Positions 1 through 5,400 of a stretch of DNA of 6,587 bases are shown here, piece by piece. Position 1 is the stretch's first letter. Every line of letters begins with the position of its first letter. The notes under the pieces are model-generated. The model was not told the DNA's origin. It did no database searches and worked only from the letters and a program-made list of their open reading frames with translations. This DNA comes from an uncultured Eubacteriales bacterium (GTDB lineage Bacteria > Bacillota_A > Clostridia > Oscillospirales > Acutalibacteraceae): positions 1 through 6,587 of the forward strand of contig CAKSGI010000109.1 in NCBI GenBank assembly GCA_934454005.1. Reading direction: 5' to 3'. A program made the translations under genes and the position numbers.

Positions 1-323
1 TGGTATATCTGGCTGGACGAAATGCGGAAATCTTAATGCTGGGAGATAGTTCCGCAGGATGCGCCGAGGATTATCAGAGAGCCAAATATTTGGCAGAGGG
101 AATGGTACGAAATTATGCAATGGGAACCATCGGCAAGACCACATCCAGAGATCTTTTGATGGAAGCGGACCAAAAATCGATGGAGATCTTAAAACAATAT
201 CAGGAAAAATTGGAAGTATTACTGGATTATCTTTTGGATAAGGAAGTGATGTCCGGGGAAGAACTGTTGATGTATTTAAATAGGAAAGAACTGGTTGGAA
301 AGGAAGAAGATATAAATGAGTGA
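1..323 (+). CDS. FtsH-like ATP-dependent zinc metalloprotease, C-terminal end (5' partial)
   Basis: The reading frame is open from the left edge (first full codon at 3), so the Met at 36 is internal and the gene begins outside the window. The 106 visible residues match the C-terminal part of peptidase family M41. AGRNAEILMLGDSSAGCAED corresponds to the FtsH 'GGRAAEEIIFGD.STGASND' block, and the Asp at 69-71 sits where FtsH has its third zinc ligand. It is followed by an 'RAKYLAEGMVRNYAMG' helix and by the terminal helices with 'ILKQYQEKLEVLLDYLLDKEVMSGEELLMYL', the usual FtsH ending. The segment between 'AMG' and the last helices is clearly shorter than in housekeeping FtsH, suggesting a compact, element-borne AAA+ protease. 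The HEXXH motif and the ATPase domain would lie upstream and cannot be checked here. Its stop codon lies inside the start of the next gene, so the two are probably co-translated. Family assignment is firm; substrate is unknown. Confidence 0.85.
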   Translation, partial: VYLAGRNAEILMLGDSSAGCAEDYQRAKYLAEGMVRNYAMGTIGKTTSRDLLMEADQKSMEILKQYQEKLEVLLDYLLDKEVMSGEELLMYLNRKELVGKEEDINE

Positions 324-1233
324 GATGCTTAGAAAAAAGATGGTTGTAAAATCTGAAAAATATGGAGTTATGGGTGAAATTCTTGATTATGGAATGGTAA
401 TTAAACTGTTTTTCTCTTATCAGGGTAAGGATGTTGTAATAGGCTTAGACAGAACTTGGGAAGATACAGAAGATGCATGGAAGAAACGGGGACAGGAATT
501 AATGGATTCTTATATGGAACACTTGAATGCAGAAGAAAAGAAAGCAATGTTGTTTTACTGGAATGTGAATTTTATTGAAGATGGGATTATGCTGGCCCAT
601 GGAAATGTTACGGGTCATCCGAAATTAGCTGACAGTTATTATATTCATACATCCGAAGTGGAAGAAATCTGTTTGGACAAAGATAAAGAAGAGGTCCTGA
701 TAAAGACAAATCATACGGTTTATCATTGCCCTTTTCGCTATTGTAATTTTGCAAAACAGGATGAAATGCCAGATCTCATACCGGAATATGCATGGCTAAA
801 GGAACATTATCAGGGGGCAGCTTATGATCCTGAAATTGAAGAAGAGCAGGTTCTTCTGGTTTTGTCTAATTTTGATGATTATTTCTTTCACAGTATTTAT
901 TATAAGAAGAAGGGGGAAGAAAAAAGAAGGAATTATAGTAGTTATGCTCATATCGGGATGTTTCAGGACAGCTATCTAATTCATGTGGAAGACACTGAAA
1001 TAGATCTGCGGTATTATCCCCACTTTGGAAATGTGGAATTCTATTCTCAGGAGACAGATGGAAAACGGTTCTTTATTGAAAATATTGGAAATAGCACTCT
1101 TTATGCAGAGGCAGAGGAGGGAACTTACTGCTTCTTACCAGGAGAGCGAAAAGAAATTATCAAGGAGAATGCAGAAAAAGAGAAGCCGGTTCTTCCAGGT
1201 GGAGATTTGTATCCGGCCGGTATTATCGAATAA
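316..1233 (+). CDS. Protein of unknown function (305 aa), translationally coupled to the protease
   Basis: The ATG overlaps the end of the protease gene by 8 bp (ATGAGTGA). A ribosome site, AGGAAG at 301-306, lies 9 bases upstream inside the protease coding region; this supports the start and suggests coupled translation. I do not recognise the family. The product looks soluble, without signal peptide or membrane segments. It alternates short charged, aromatic-rich stretches that suggest beta strands. A two-cysteine YHCPFRYC motif lies near residue 137. The C-terminal third (IENIGNSTLYAEAEEGTYCF, then LPGERKEI) resembles a beta-sandwich edge but cannot be assigned. The last residues, LPGGDLYPAGIIE, are a proline/glycine-rich tail. 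Given the position, an adaptor, regulator or substrate of the protease is a reasonable guess, but nothing in the sequence proves it. That this is a real gene is well supported by length, ribosome site and codon usage. Confidence 0.85.
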   Translation: MSEMLRKKMVVKSEKYGVMGEILDYGMVIKLFFSYQGKDVVIGLDRTWEDTEDAWKKRGQELMDSYMEHLNAEEKKAMLFYWNVNFIEDGIMLAHGNVTGHPKLADSYYIHTSEVEEICLDKDKEEVLIKTNHTVYHCPFRYCNFAKQDEMPDLIPEYAWLKEHYQGAAYDPEIEEEQVLLVLSNFDDYFFHSIYYKKKGEEKRRNYSSYAHIGMFQDSYLIHVEDTEIDLRYYPHFGNVEFYSQETDGKRFFIENIGNSTLYAEAEEGTYCFLPGERKEIIKENAEKEKPVLPGGDLYPAGIIE

Positions 1234-1292
1234 AATATATTCTACCTTTTATATAATTTGACAAAAGAAAATAAATCATAGTAGTAATCTTC

Positions 1293-1433
1293 TTAAAACA
1301 AGGCTTTTGGAATGTAATGTTCCGGAGGCCTTTTATTTATGTTCGTTCCTATACGGAATTCCCTGGAAAATTCTGCATCAATCTCAGTTACAGCATAAGC
1401 CTTTCCGGATTTTGTGAATTTCAATGGTATGGT
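1293..1433 (-). pseudogene. Possible 3' remnant of a minus-strand gene (46 codons)
   Basis: Reading leftward, a frame opens just after a TGA (1436-1434) and runs 46 codons to TAA at 1295-1293. It contains segments such as KFTKSGKAYAVTEIDAEFSR and IGTNINKRPPEHYIPKALF. The composition (many charged residues, mixed Gly/Pro/Tyr, balanced codons) looks more like true protein than the AT-rich surroundings. There is no ATG. A TTG at 1424-1422 could start a 43-aa product, but no ribosome site precedes it. The last codons overlap the terminator stem. The best reading is the tail of a gene whose front was lost; a tiny intact gene with a TTG start is less likely. I do not recognise the family. Confidence 0.25.
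1300..1339 (+). terminator. Rho-independent terminator, probably bidirectional
   Basis: AAGGCTTTTGGAA (1300-1312) pairs with TTCCGGAGGCCTT (1320-1332) through 13 base pairs, four of them G-U, around a 7-base loop. It is followed by TTTTATTT on the + strand. On the minus strand the same stem is followed by TTGTTTT, so it could also stop leftward transcripts. It lies 66 bp after the stop of the 305-aa gene and separates that gene pair from the helicase gene. Confidence 0.7.
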
Positions 1434-1457
1434 TCAATGAGCTAAATGTAAATCATT

Positions 1458-1486
1458 TTTTAATATTTTATTTTTACATATATAAA
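1458..1486 (+). promoter_or_regulatory. AT-rich promoter-like stretch before the helicase gene
   Basis: TATAAA at 1481-1486 could serve as a -10 element, placing the RNA start just ahead of the ribosome site at 1505-1512. The base run 17 bp upstream (TTTTAA) is a poor -35. The stretch also holds one copy (1472-1481) of a TTTTACATAT word found twice more around 5076 and 5290. A promoter is expected here because a terminator lies upstream, but the exact elements are uncertain. Confidence 0.25.
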
Positions 1487-1504
1487 TATGAAAAGCGTAA
1501 TATT

Positions 1505-1512
1505 GAAAGGAA
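1505..1512 (+). promoter_or_regulatory. Ribosome binding site deciding the helicase start
   Basis: GAAAGGAA lies 8 bases before ATG 1521. The earlier in-frame ATG at 1488 has only an AT-rich sequence before it and no ribosome site, so the 11 extra codons from 1488 are probably not translated. Confidence 0.7.
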
Positions 1513-1520
1513 ATAGAAAA

Positions 1521-3314
1521 ATGATTAAAAATTGGAACGAATTAACACCGATCGAAAGAGAAGCAATGGAATTCTTGCTTCACCATGGCTGCAATGGAGT
1601 ACAGGCGCAGAAATTTCTGGAGGAATACTGCCAGTCGCTTCCGGAGGGATTTGATCCTATTGAGTACATAAAAGAAAACGCGTATGTGCTTTATTTACGT
1701 GAGGTTATTCCGTTTGACGCGGCTGAGGGGATTGAAAAGGATTGTGGTGCTTATACGACAAACAGAGTTATGGTAATAAGAATATTGGCAACACTGCATG
1801 ACCGGATTGGAAAATATATGGAAAACACGGGATCGGTATGGGGAAATGCAGAGAAACTGATTGCGGAGGTGATGGAGGATCTCCATATTGTAAATGGAAA
1901 TAGTGAAGAAAAAAAGAAGCCTATTTATGATGCAATTAACCAGTGTCCTGAAAATCTGAACTTAATAATAAAACAAAAAGGCGAAGAAAAGTATATTACA
2001 TGGTATCGGTGTGCAAAGAGGGAAGAGACTATTGCGTGTGGGGTTCGGAATATGTTGTATCGCAATTCTGCAGTGAGCAGTGAGATTGCAACGATGACCA
2101 TGGAAAGAGAAGGAAGAGACTTACTTGCTTATCTGGATGAAGATCAAAAAGAGGCTGTTCGGACTGCAGTTTCATCAAAAATATGTATTATTGCAGGAGG
2201 ACCGGGAACAGGGAAAAGTTTTGTCATAAAAACCATTTCAGATTTAATATCAAAAATCAAACCGAGATGCAGCATTAAACTGATGGCTTCAACAGGGAAA
2301 GCAGCACAAAATCTTCAGGAAAAAAGTGGCTATGCGGCCAAGACCATTCACCATGAATTACGAATTGTTGATGGAATGGGATATGAAAGCTGCTTGCAAA
2401 ATAGCTTTATTGCTGTGGATGAAATGAGCATGGTGGATGAAAAGTTGATGGAAACGTTGGTAAATAAAATTAATTATTATAATTGTCAGCTGGTTTTAGT
2501 TGGAGACCCGGATCAATTGCCGAGCGTTGGAGCTGGAGCAGTTTTGAGAGATCTGATTCAATCTGGAAGAATTCCGGTTTGTTATTTAAACAATTGCCAT
2601 CGCCAAAGGGAAGGTTCTGGAATTATAAAAGCAGCGTCCCTTATTAGGCAGGGAAACAGTGAAATAGATAATACCGATGATTTTCAGATAGAAACCTGTA
2701 ACAGCGAGGATGTCCTGGTTGAGAAATTTATTCTTCAATATGAAAAGGGAGTTGAATGCTATGGATTACAACAGGTTATGGGACTGGTTGCCACACATGG
2801 TGGGAAAATGGGGGATATCAATTTGAATCGCGTCCTTCAGGAAAGGCTGAATCCGGAAAGAGATGAGAATGCAGTTTATTCTTTACAGGATGGAAATGAG
2901 TTAAGAGTAGGTGACCGTGTTATCCATACAAATCACAATTTGGATGATGTAAAGAATGGAGAAATTGGGCACGTGATCGCTGTTGAAAAGTCAGAAACGT
3001 CTACGGTTGTAAAAGTGCAATACAAAAATGGGTTAGATGGAAATAAAGAAGTTTTTTATCATGACGAGGAATGTGAAGATCTGAAATTGGCTTATGTAAT
3101 CACAATTCATAAGGCTCAGGGATCACAATGCAAATGTGTAATTATGGGACTTAAGAAAGATTGTAGATTAAACACCAGAAACCTGTTATATACAGGAATT
3201 ACCAGAGCCGAAGAACAGTGTTTTCTGTATGTAAATGGAACAGATACCTTAAAAAAGACCATTGAAAATCCCATATTAGATCAAAGAATAACATTTCTTT
3301 CTGAATTAATATAA
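1521..3314 (+). CDS. RecD2-like superfamily 1B DNA helicase
   Basis: This is a 597-aa protein from ATG 1521. The N-terminal ~130 residues carry the degenerate RecD2 region (IPFDAAEGIEKDCGAY, then NTGSVWGNAEKL). The motor follows in order: Q-like motif LDEDQKEAV (~205-213), Walker A GGPGTGKS (~226-233), motif Ia MASTGKAAQNL (~255-265), Walker B AVDEMSMVD (~298-306), motif III LVGDPDQLPSVGAGAVL (~326-342), motif IV NNCHRQ (~357-362), an SH3-like VGDRVIHTNHN segment (~463), motif V TIHKAQGSQ (~528-536) and motif VI LLYTGITRAEE (~555-565). All key ATPase and helicase residues are present, so an active 5'-3' ssDNA translocase is expected. At 597 aa it is shorter than typical chromosomal RecD2 (about 720-850 aa), the deficit being mainly at the N-terminus. 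TraA-type relaxases share this motor, but no relaxase domain is present. Being next to the rep gene suggests a role in element replication, repair or transfer. Confidence 0.92.
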   Translation: MIKNWNELTPIEREAMEFLLHHGCNGVQAQKFLEEYCQSLPEGFDPIEYIKENAYVLYLREVIPFDAAEGIEKDCGAYTTNRVMVIRILATLHDRIGKYMENTGSVWGNAEKLIAEVMEDLHIVNGNSEEKKKPIYDAINQCPENLNLIIKQKGEEKYITWYRCAKREETIACGVRNMLYRNSAVSSEIATMTMEREGRDLLAYLDEDQKEAVRTAVSSKICIIAGGPGTGKSFVIKTISDLISKIKPRCSIKLMASTGKAAQNLQEKSGYAAKTIHHELRIVDGMGYESCLQNSFIAVDEMSMVDEKLMETLVNKINYYNCQLVLVGDPDQLPSVGAGAVLRDLIQSGRIPVCYLNNCHRQREGSGIIKAASLIRQGNSEIDNTDDFQIETCNSEDVLVEKFILQYEKGVECYGLQQVMGLVATHGGKMGDINLNRVLQERLNPERDENAVYSLQDGNELRVGDRVIHTNHNLDDVKNGEIGHVIAVEKSETSTVVKVQYKNGLDGNKEVFYHDEECEDLKLAYVITIHKAQGSQCKCVIMGLKKDCRLNTRNLLYTGITRAEEQCFLYVNGTDTLKKTIENPILDQRITFLSELI

Positions 3315-3332
3315 TTAAGAAACGTTTCTTAA
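3315..3332. promoter_or_regulatory. Perfect 18-bp palindrome (operator-like)
   Basis: TTAAGAAACGTTTCTTAA is fully self-complementary and begins at the base after the helicase stop codon. As RNA it could form a 7-bp stem with an ACGT loop, but on the + strand it is followed by A residues, so it is a poor terminator. It looks more like a binding site for a dimeric protein, such as a regulator of rep or Rep itself. Confidence 0.5.
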
Positions 3333-3337
3333 AAAAG

Positions 3338-3359
3338 TTCTTAGATTCATATATAAGAA
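3338..3359. repeat. Degenerate inverted repeat related to the upstream palindrome
   Basis: TTCTTA (3338-3343) and TAAGAA (3354-3359) are inverted around a 10-base spacer and repeat the half-site word of the perfect palindrome at 3315-3332. Together they give four related half-sites in about 45 bp. Confidence 0.35.
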
Positions 3360-3445
3360 AACTGATTTGGTAATGAATGATATGATTTTAATTTTGTAGT
3401 ACCTGGTTTACTTAGAAAGAATAGGAATGGGTTAAGGTGTGCTTT

Positions 3446-3460
3446 TTTCCTTATCAGGGT
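3446..3460 (+). repeat. 15-bp repeat TTTCCTTATCAGGGT, copy 1
   Basis: The identical 15 bases recur at 4267-4281 inside the rep gene, where they encode part of SFLIRV. A shorter 11-base version is at 416-426. The copy here lies in the noncoding rep leader. Confidence 0.4.
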
Positions 3461-3484
3461 CGTTTTTGTTTTAGGAAGCCAGAA

Positions 3485-3501
3485 CCCGCGCAAAATGCGG
3501 G
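3485..3501 (+). other. GC-rich hairpin in the rep leader
   Basis: CCCGC (3485-3489) pairs with GCGGG (3497-3501) around the loop GCAAAAT. GCGCAA also recurs as a direct repeat at 3488-3493 and 3501-3506. There is no T-tract on either side, so this is not a simple terminator; a structured leader RNA or an origin element is possible. Confidence 0.4.
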
Positions 3502-3514
3502 CGCAAGCACATGG

Positions 3515-3547
3515 TTTCGGGGAAAGAATTCGCTTTTTCGGGAAAAG
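3515..3547 (+). repeat. Iteron-like pair of 12-bp direct repeats spaced 21 bp
   Basis: TTTCGGGGAAAG (3515-3526) and TTTCGGGAAAAG (3536-3547) match at 11 of 12 bases and start 21 bp apart, two helical turns. That spacing is typical of initiator binding sites (iterons). Only two clear copies are seen; a CGGG at 3498-3501 might be the trace of a third. Confidence 0.4.
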
Positions 3548-3605
3548 TGGTAAATGGTGAACCAAAATCCCGGCATGCGGTCGCTAAAAGCGGAATTGAA
3601 AATAC

Positions 3606-3622
3606 AGGAGAGTGCTGTTTTG
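3606..3622 (+). promoter_or_regulatory. Ribosome binding site and TTG start of rep
   Basis: AGGAG at 3606-3610 lies 9 bases before an in-frame TTG at 3620-3622. The upstream ATGs at 3554 and 3575 lack a recognisable ribosome site, and the 22 codons they would add do not resemble an initiator N-terminus. Confidence 0.6.
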
Positions 3623-4555
3623 AATAATAAAATACAAGTGAGCAATCGGTTTGCTCAAAAAATGGTTAAAACAAATCTGTCTATATTGGAAAGCAAAATT
3701 CTAATATACATTCTGGGCCTGGTAAAACCCGCCAGGTATACAGATGGCATAAATGAATTGGAATACTTGTTTGATGTGGATGAATTTTGCGAAAAAGCAG
3801 GATATAAAAAAGGTGTCAGAAACAGAAAGAGGATTGAAGAAGCACTGTTTCACATGACGGAAGAGAAAACATGGGAAAAAGAAGGAGACTTTATTTTTAT
3901 AGGAAACTATTTTCAAAGTGTATGTGAATCTGAAATAAAGAATGTTTATGTAGTTGCATTGGACGAAAAATTGGAAGACGAGCTTTTTGATCTAAAAAGC
4001 TATGTTTCTTTTGAAGAATCGATTGCATATCGATTTACGAAAAAGTATTCACTGATCCTGTATTTATTGTGTAAATCCTGGAAAACGGCAAGAAAGTTTT
4101 CTGTTACGATTTCAGAATTGATGTTTCTTTTAAATATTACGGGTAAACATGACAGCCATCATTTGAAAAGGGATGTACTATATCCTGCCATCGAAGAAAT
4201 TAATAAAGTTTCTGATCTATTCATTTCCTTGGAGGATAAGAAGGTAGACCGCAAGACGACTGGCTCTTTCCTTATCAGGGTTTCGGCTAAAGGGACGGAA
4301 AATTCGGATTTTACTTTGGAAGCGGTTATGAAAAAGTATCAGCTGACAGAGAAAGACGTTATTCACCTGATTGAAGAACATGAAAATAAGAATGAAGTCC
4401 AAATAGAAAACGATTTGTACAAACTCTTTTCTTTCCCGAACATGAAAAGTGGCAGAAAACAGGATCCCGAAATAAATACCAATGAATTGGGGATGGGTTT
4501 GATGGGGTTAGAAATAAATGAAGAAATGACAGAGGAAGATGAGTTTCCGTTCTAA
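3620..4555 (+). CDS. Rep_3 family (RepB-type) plasmid replication initiator
   Basis: The product is 311 aa from TTG 3620, or 333 aa if ATG 3554 is used. It shows the two-winged-helix layout of the Rep_3 family. The first domain begins IQVSNRFAQKMVKTNLSILE with the amphipathic helix ESKILIYILGLVKP (about residues 5-118). The second contains YRFTKKYSLILYLLCKSWK and ISELMFLLNI, then LYPAIEEINKVSDLFIS (about 133-223), the part expected to contact iteron DNA. The C-terminal tail is acidic and low in complexity, ending EEMTEEDEFPF. Initiators of this family bind repeated sites in the origin, melt the AT-rich region and load host helicase; as dimers they usually repress their own gene. The preceding palindrome and direct repeats are candidate targets. 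The gene marks the window as part of a plasmid or plasmid-derived element. The start codon is less certain than the family. Confidence 0.9.
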   Translation: MNNKIQVSNRFAQKMVKTNLSILESKILIYILGLVKPARYTDGINELEYLFDVDEFCEKAGYKKGVRNRKRIEEALFHMTEEKTWEKEGDFIFIGNYFQSVCESEIKNVYVVALDEKLEDELFDLKSYVSFEESIAYRFTKKYSLILYLLCKSWKTARKFSVTISELMFLLNITGKHDSHHLKRDVLYPAIEEINKVSDLFISLEDKKVDRKTTGSFLIRVSAKGTENSDFTLEAVMKKYQLTEKDVIHLIEEHENKNEVQIENDLYKLFSFPNMKSGRKQDPEINTNELGMGLMGLEINEEMTEEDEFPF

Positions 4556-4598
4556 TACAAAGGGATTATACAAATCAACCGTAGGGGTATGCTGTGAA

Positions 4599-4643
4599 AT
4601 AACCTGATAAAAGAAAGATTTTGAACCTTATGGATAACCTGAT
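4599..4643 (+). repeat. Direct repeat ATAACCTGAT, two copies
   Basis: Identical 10-mers lie at 4599-4608 and 4634-4643, 35 bp apart, shortly after the rep stop codon. They may be initiator contact sites or coincidence in AT-rich DNA. Confidence 0.3.
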
Positions 4644-5064
4644 TTCTGCGTAATGATGATCTGAATGAAATAAACGACCTCGTATTTGACTCATTTGGGG
4701 CTGAAAAATAAAACAGACGATAAAAATGTTGTATAGAAATAAAAATGCATATATGAGCCTATTTGGGGGCGCTCTGAAGCGTTTGGCAATTTTATCTTCT
4801 TGAATAGATGAATTTGTAGATGTATTTTGCATACATAGTGCACAAATAAAAAATATATAGAAGGCCGAGTATGTGCATATTGACAACTGAAATAAAGAGT
4901 AGAAGTAAAATCGGAGATGTATTTCATGCGTTGATGTATGACCAAAGCATAGCTGCAATTCTTTTACCTATGTTTTCGTTTGCTTAAACTCTAATAAAAC
5001 ATTTGGGAGATGATTATAAAAAATATGTCCAAATAGTTATGCAATGAAGAAAAATAGCAGGGAT

Positions 5065-5085
5065 TTTTACATTTATTTTACATAT
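5065..5085 (+). repeat. TTTTACAT repeats, left cluster
   Basis: TTTTACAT occurs at 5065-5072 and again at 5076-5083, 11 bp apart (one helical turn). The 18-mer at 5068-5085 recurs at 5282-5299 with one mismatch. Confidence 0.4.
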
Positions 5086-5110
5086 ACATTATGAAAAGAA
5101 AATGAAATTC

Positions 5111-5123
5111 AGTGATAATCACT
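5111..5123. promoter_or_regulatory. Operator-like palindrome AGTGATAATCACT
   Basis: AGTGAT and ATCACT are perfectly inverted around a single A. The same AGTGA/TCACT half-sites occur again at 5465-5476, just ahead of the 178-aa gene, with one base less between them. This suggests two sites for one repressor, though no repressor gene is visible in the window. Confidence 0.4.
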
Positions 5124-5281
5124 TTGCACGTTTTATCTTCTAAATGATATGAATTGTATTCTGCAAAAAAAAAAAGAGAAGAATTCCAAAATGGATAAAG
5201 AGGCAGAATACGTCATAAAGAAGAAAAACGAAAGAGAGATAAAAACTGATTTCACCAAATGCAAAAAACATACCACTTTTC

Positions 5282-5299
5282 TACATTTCTTTTACATAT
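5282..5299 (+). repeat. TTTTACAT repeat, right copy
   Basis: TACATTTCTTTTACATAT differs by one base from 5068-5085. A shorter TTTTACATAT match lies at 1472-1481, before the helicase gene. Confidence 0.4.
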
Positions 5300-5319
5300 T
5301 GTAATTGTAAGAATAAATT
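5291..5319 (+). promoter_or_regulatory. Possible promoter for the leader ORF and accessory genes
   Basis: TTTACA (5291-5296) and TAAATT (5314-5319) are separated by 17 bp and could be -35 and -10 elements. RNA would then start about 30 bp before the leader ORF. The -10 matches only four of six consensus positions, so this is tentative. Confidence 0.3.
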
Positions 5320-5358
5320 GCAGTTGAGAAAAGATAGAAGAAGAAGGAGGCAGGAGAG

Positions 5359-5400
5359 ATGACTTTACACTGGTTATTCCTGGTGCGCGCGCCGGATTAG
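5359..5400 (+). CDS. 13-aa leader peptide ORF
   Basis: ATG 5359 is preceded, 8 bases upstream, by AAGGAGG (5344-5350), one of the strongest ribosome sites in the window. It encodes MTLHWLFLVRAPD and stops at TAG 5398-5400. The ORF ends just before another purine-rich ribosome-site-like stretch (AAGGGAG, 5401-5407) and about 100 bp ahead of the 178-aa gene. The codons GTG CGC GCG CCG stand out as GC-rich in AT-rich DNA and overlap a hairpin. Such short, well-initiated ORFs in a 5' leader often work by attenuation or ribosome stalling; the C-terminal VRAPD loosely resembles RAP-containing arrest motifs. The function is inferred, not shown, and it could also be the start of a decayed gene. Confidence 0.45.
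   Translation: MTLHWLFLVRAPD
5380..5395 (+). other. GC-rich hairpin over the end of the leader ORF
   Basis: CTGGTG (5380-5385) pairs with CGCCGG (5390-5395), including two G-U pairs, around the loop CGCG. It covers the last sense codons of the leader ORF, so ribosome position there would decide whether it forms. The alternating GCGCGCGC run (5385-5392) is unusual for this AT-rich DNA. Confidence 0.35.

Larger units (their letters stand above)
3333..3619 (+). other. Rep leader / candidate origin region, no convincing gene
   Basis: This stretch between the helicase and the initiator has no gene I believe in; the open frames on either strand are low-complexity shadows. The left part is AT-rich. 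The right part (about 3475-3600) is clearly richer in G and C than its surroundings and holds a CCCGC/GCGGG hairpin, a 12-bp near-direct repeat spaced 21 bp, and a small CGCT-AAA-AGCG hairpin near 3583-3595. Rep_3 plasmids commonly keep iterons and rep control sequences beside the rep gene, so an origin or copy-control leader fits. No classical multi-copy iteron array is visible. Confidence 0.4.
4556..5358. other. Long AT-rich noncoding region after rep
   Basis: No convincing gene is visible on either strand. The long minus-strand frame at 4575-4958 is rich in Phe, Tyr, Ile and Cys, as expected of antisense AT-rich DNA. Contents include ATAACCTGAT twice (4599, 4634), ATTTGGGG twice (4693, 4761), TTTTATCTTCT twice (4790, 5131), AGATGTATTT twice (4818, 4915), an ATGTAT/ATACAT hairpin (4820-4836) and a weak GGCGCT-CTGA-AGCGTT hairpin (4768-4783) followed at a distance by ATTTTATCTTCTT, which may terminate rep transcripts. 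There is an A11 run at 5165-5175. TTGACT (4686) with TAAAAC 17 bp later is a marginal promoter. The AT-richness and many short repeats next to a Rep_3 gene make this the alternative place for the replication origin or for a small regulatory RNA. Confidence 0.45.

Noticed and set aside
1339..1398. 19-codon ORF after GGAGG at 1324-1328
   Set aside because: The GGAGG is part of the terminator stem, so it would be sequestered. The minus-strand reading of the same DNA looks more protein-like.
1488..1520. Upstream ATG of the helicase gene
   Set aside because: No ribosome site precedes it; the site at 1505-1512 serves ATG 1521.
3347..3645. Two minus-strand open frames across the rep leader
   Set aside because: They overlap each other and the rep start and have low-complexity content. 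The conserved-looking feature is the DNA/RNA structure, not a protein.
4726..4803. 25-codon + strand ORF containing MSLFGGALKRLAILSS, resembling a small signal or toxin peptide
   Set aside because: No ribosome site precedes ATG 4726 or the internal ATG 4753, and the segment is an ordinary stretch of the AT-rich spacer.
4872..4880. DnaA-box-like TGTGCATAT (one mismatch to the reverse-complement consensus)
   Set aside because: A single box with a mismatch in AT-rich DNA is expected by chance; no cluster is present.
4880..4911. Consensus -35 TTGACA at 4880-4885
   Set aside because: The nearest -10-like sequence (TAAAAT at 4906) is 20 bp away, too far for a normal promoter, and no gene follows closely.
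4575..4958. Minus-strand 127-codon open frame (and overlapping 84-codon frame)
   Set aside because: Composition is dominated by Phe/Tyr/Ile/Cys/His as expected of antisense AT-rich DNA. There is no ribosome site and no recognisable protein pattern.
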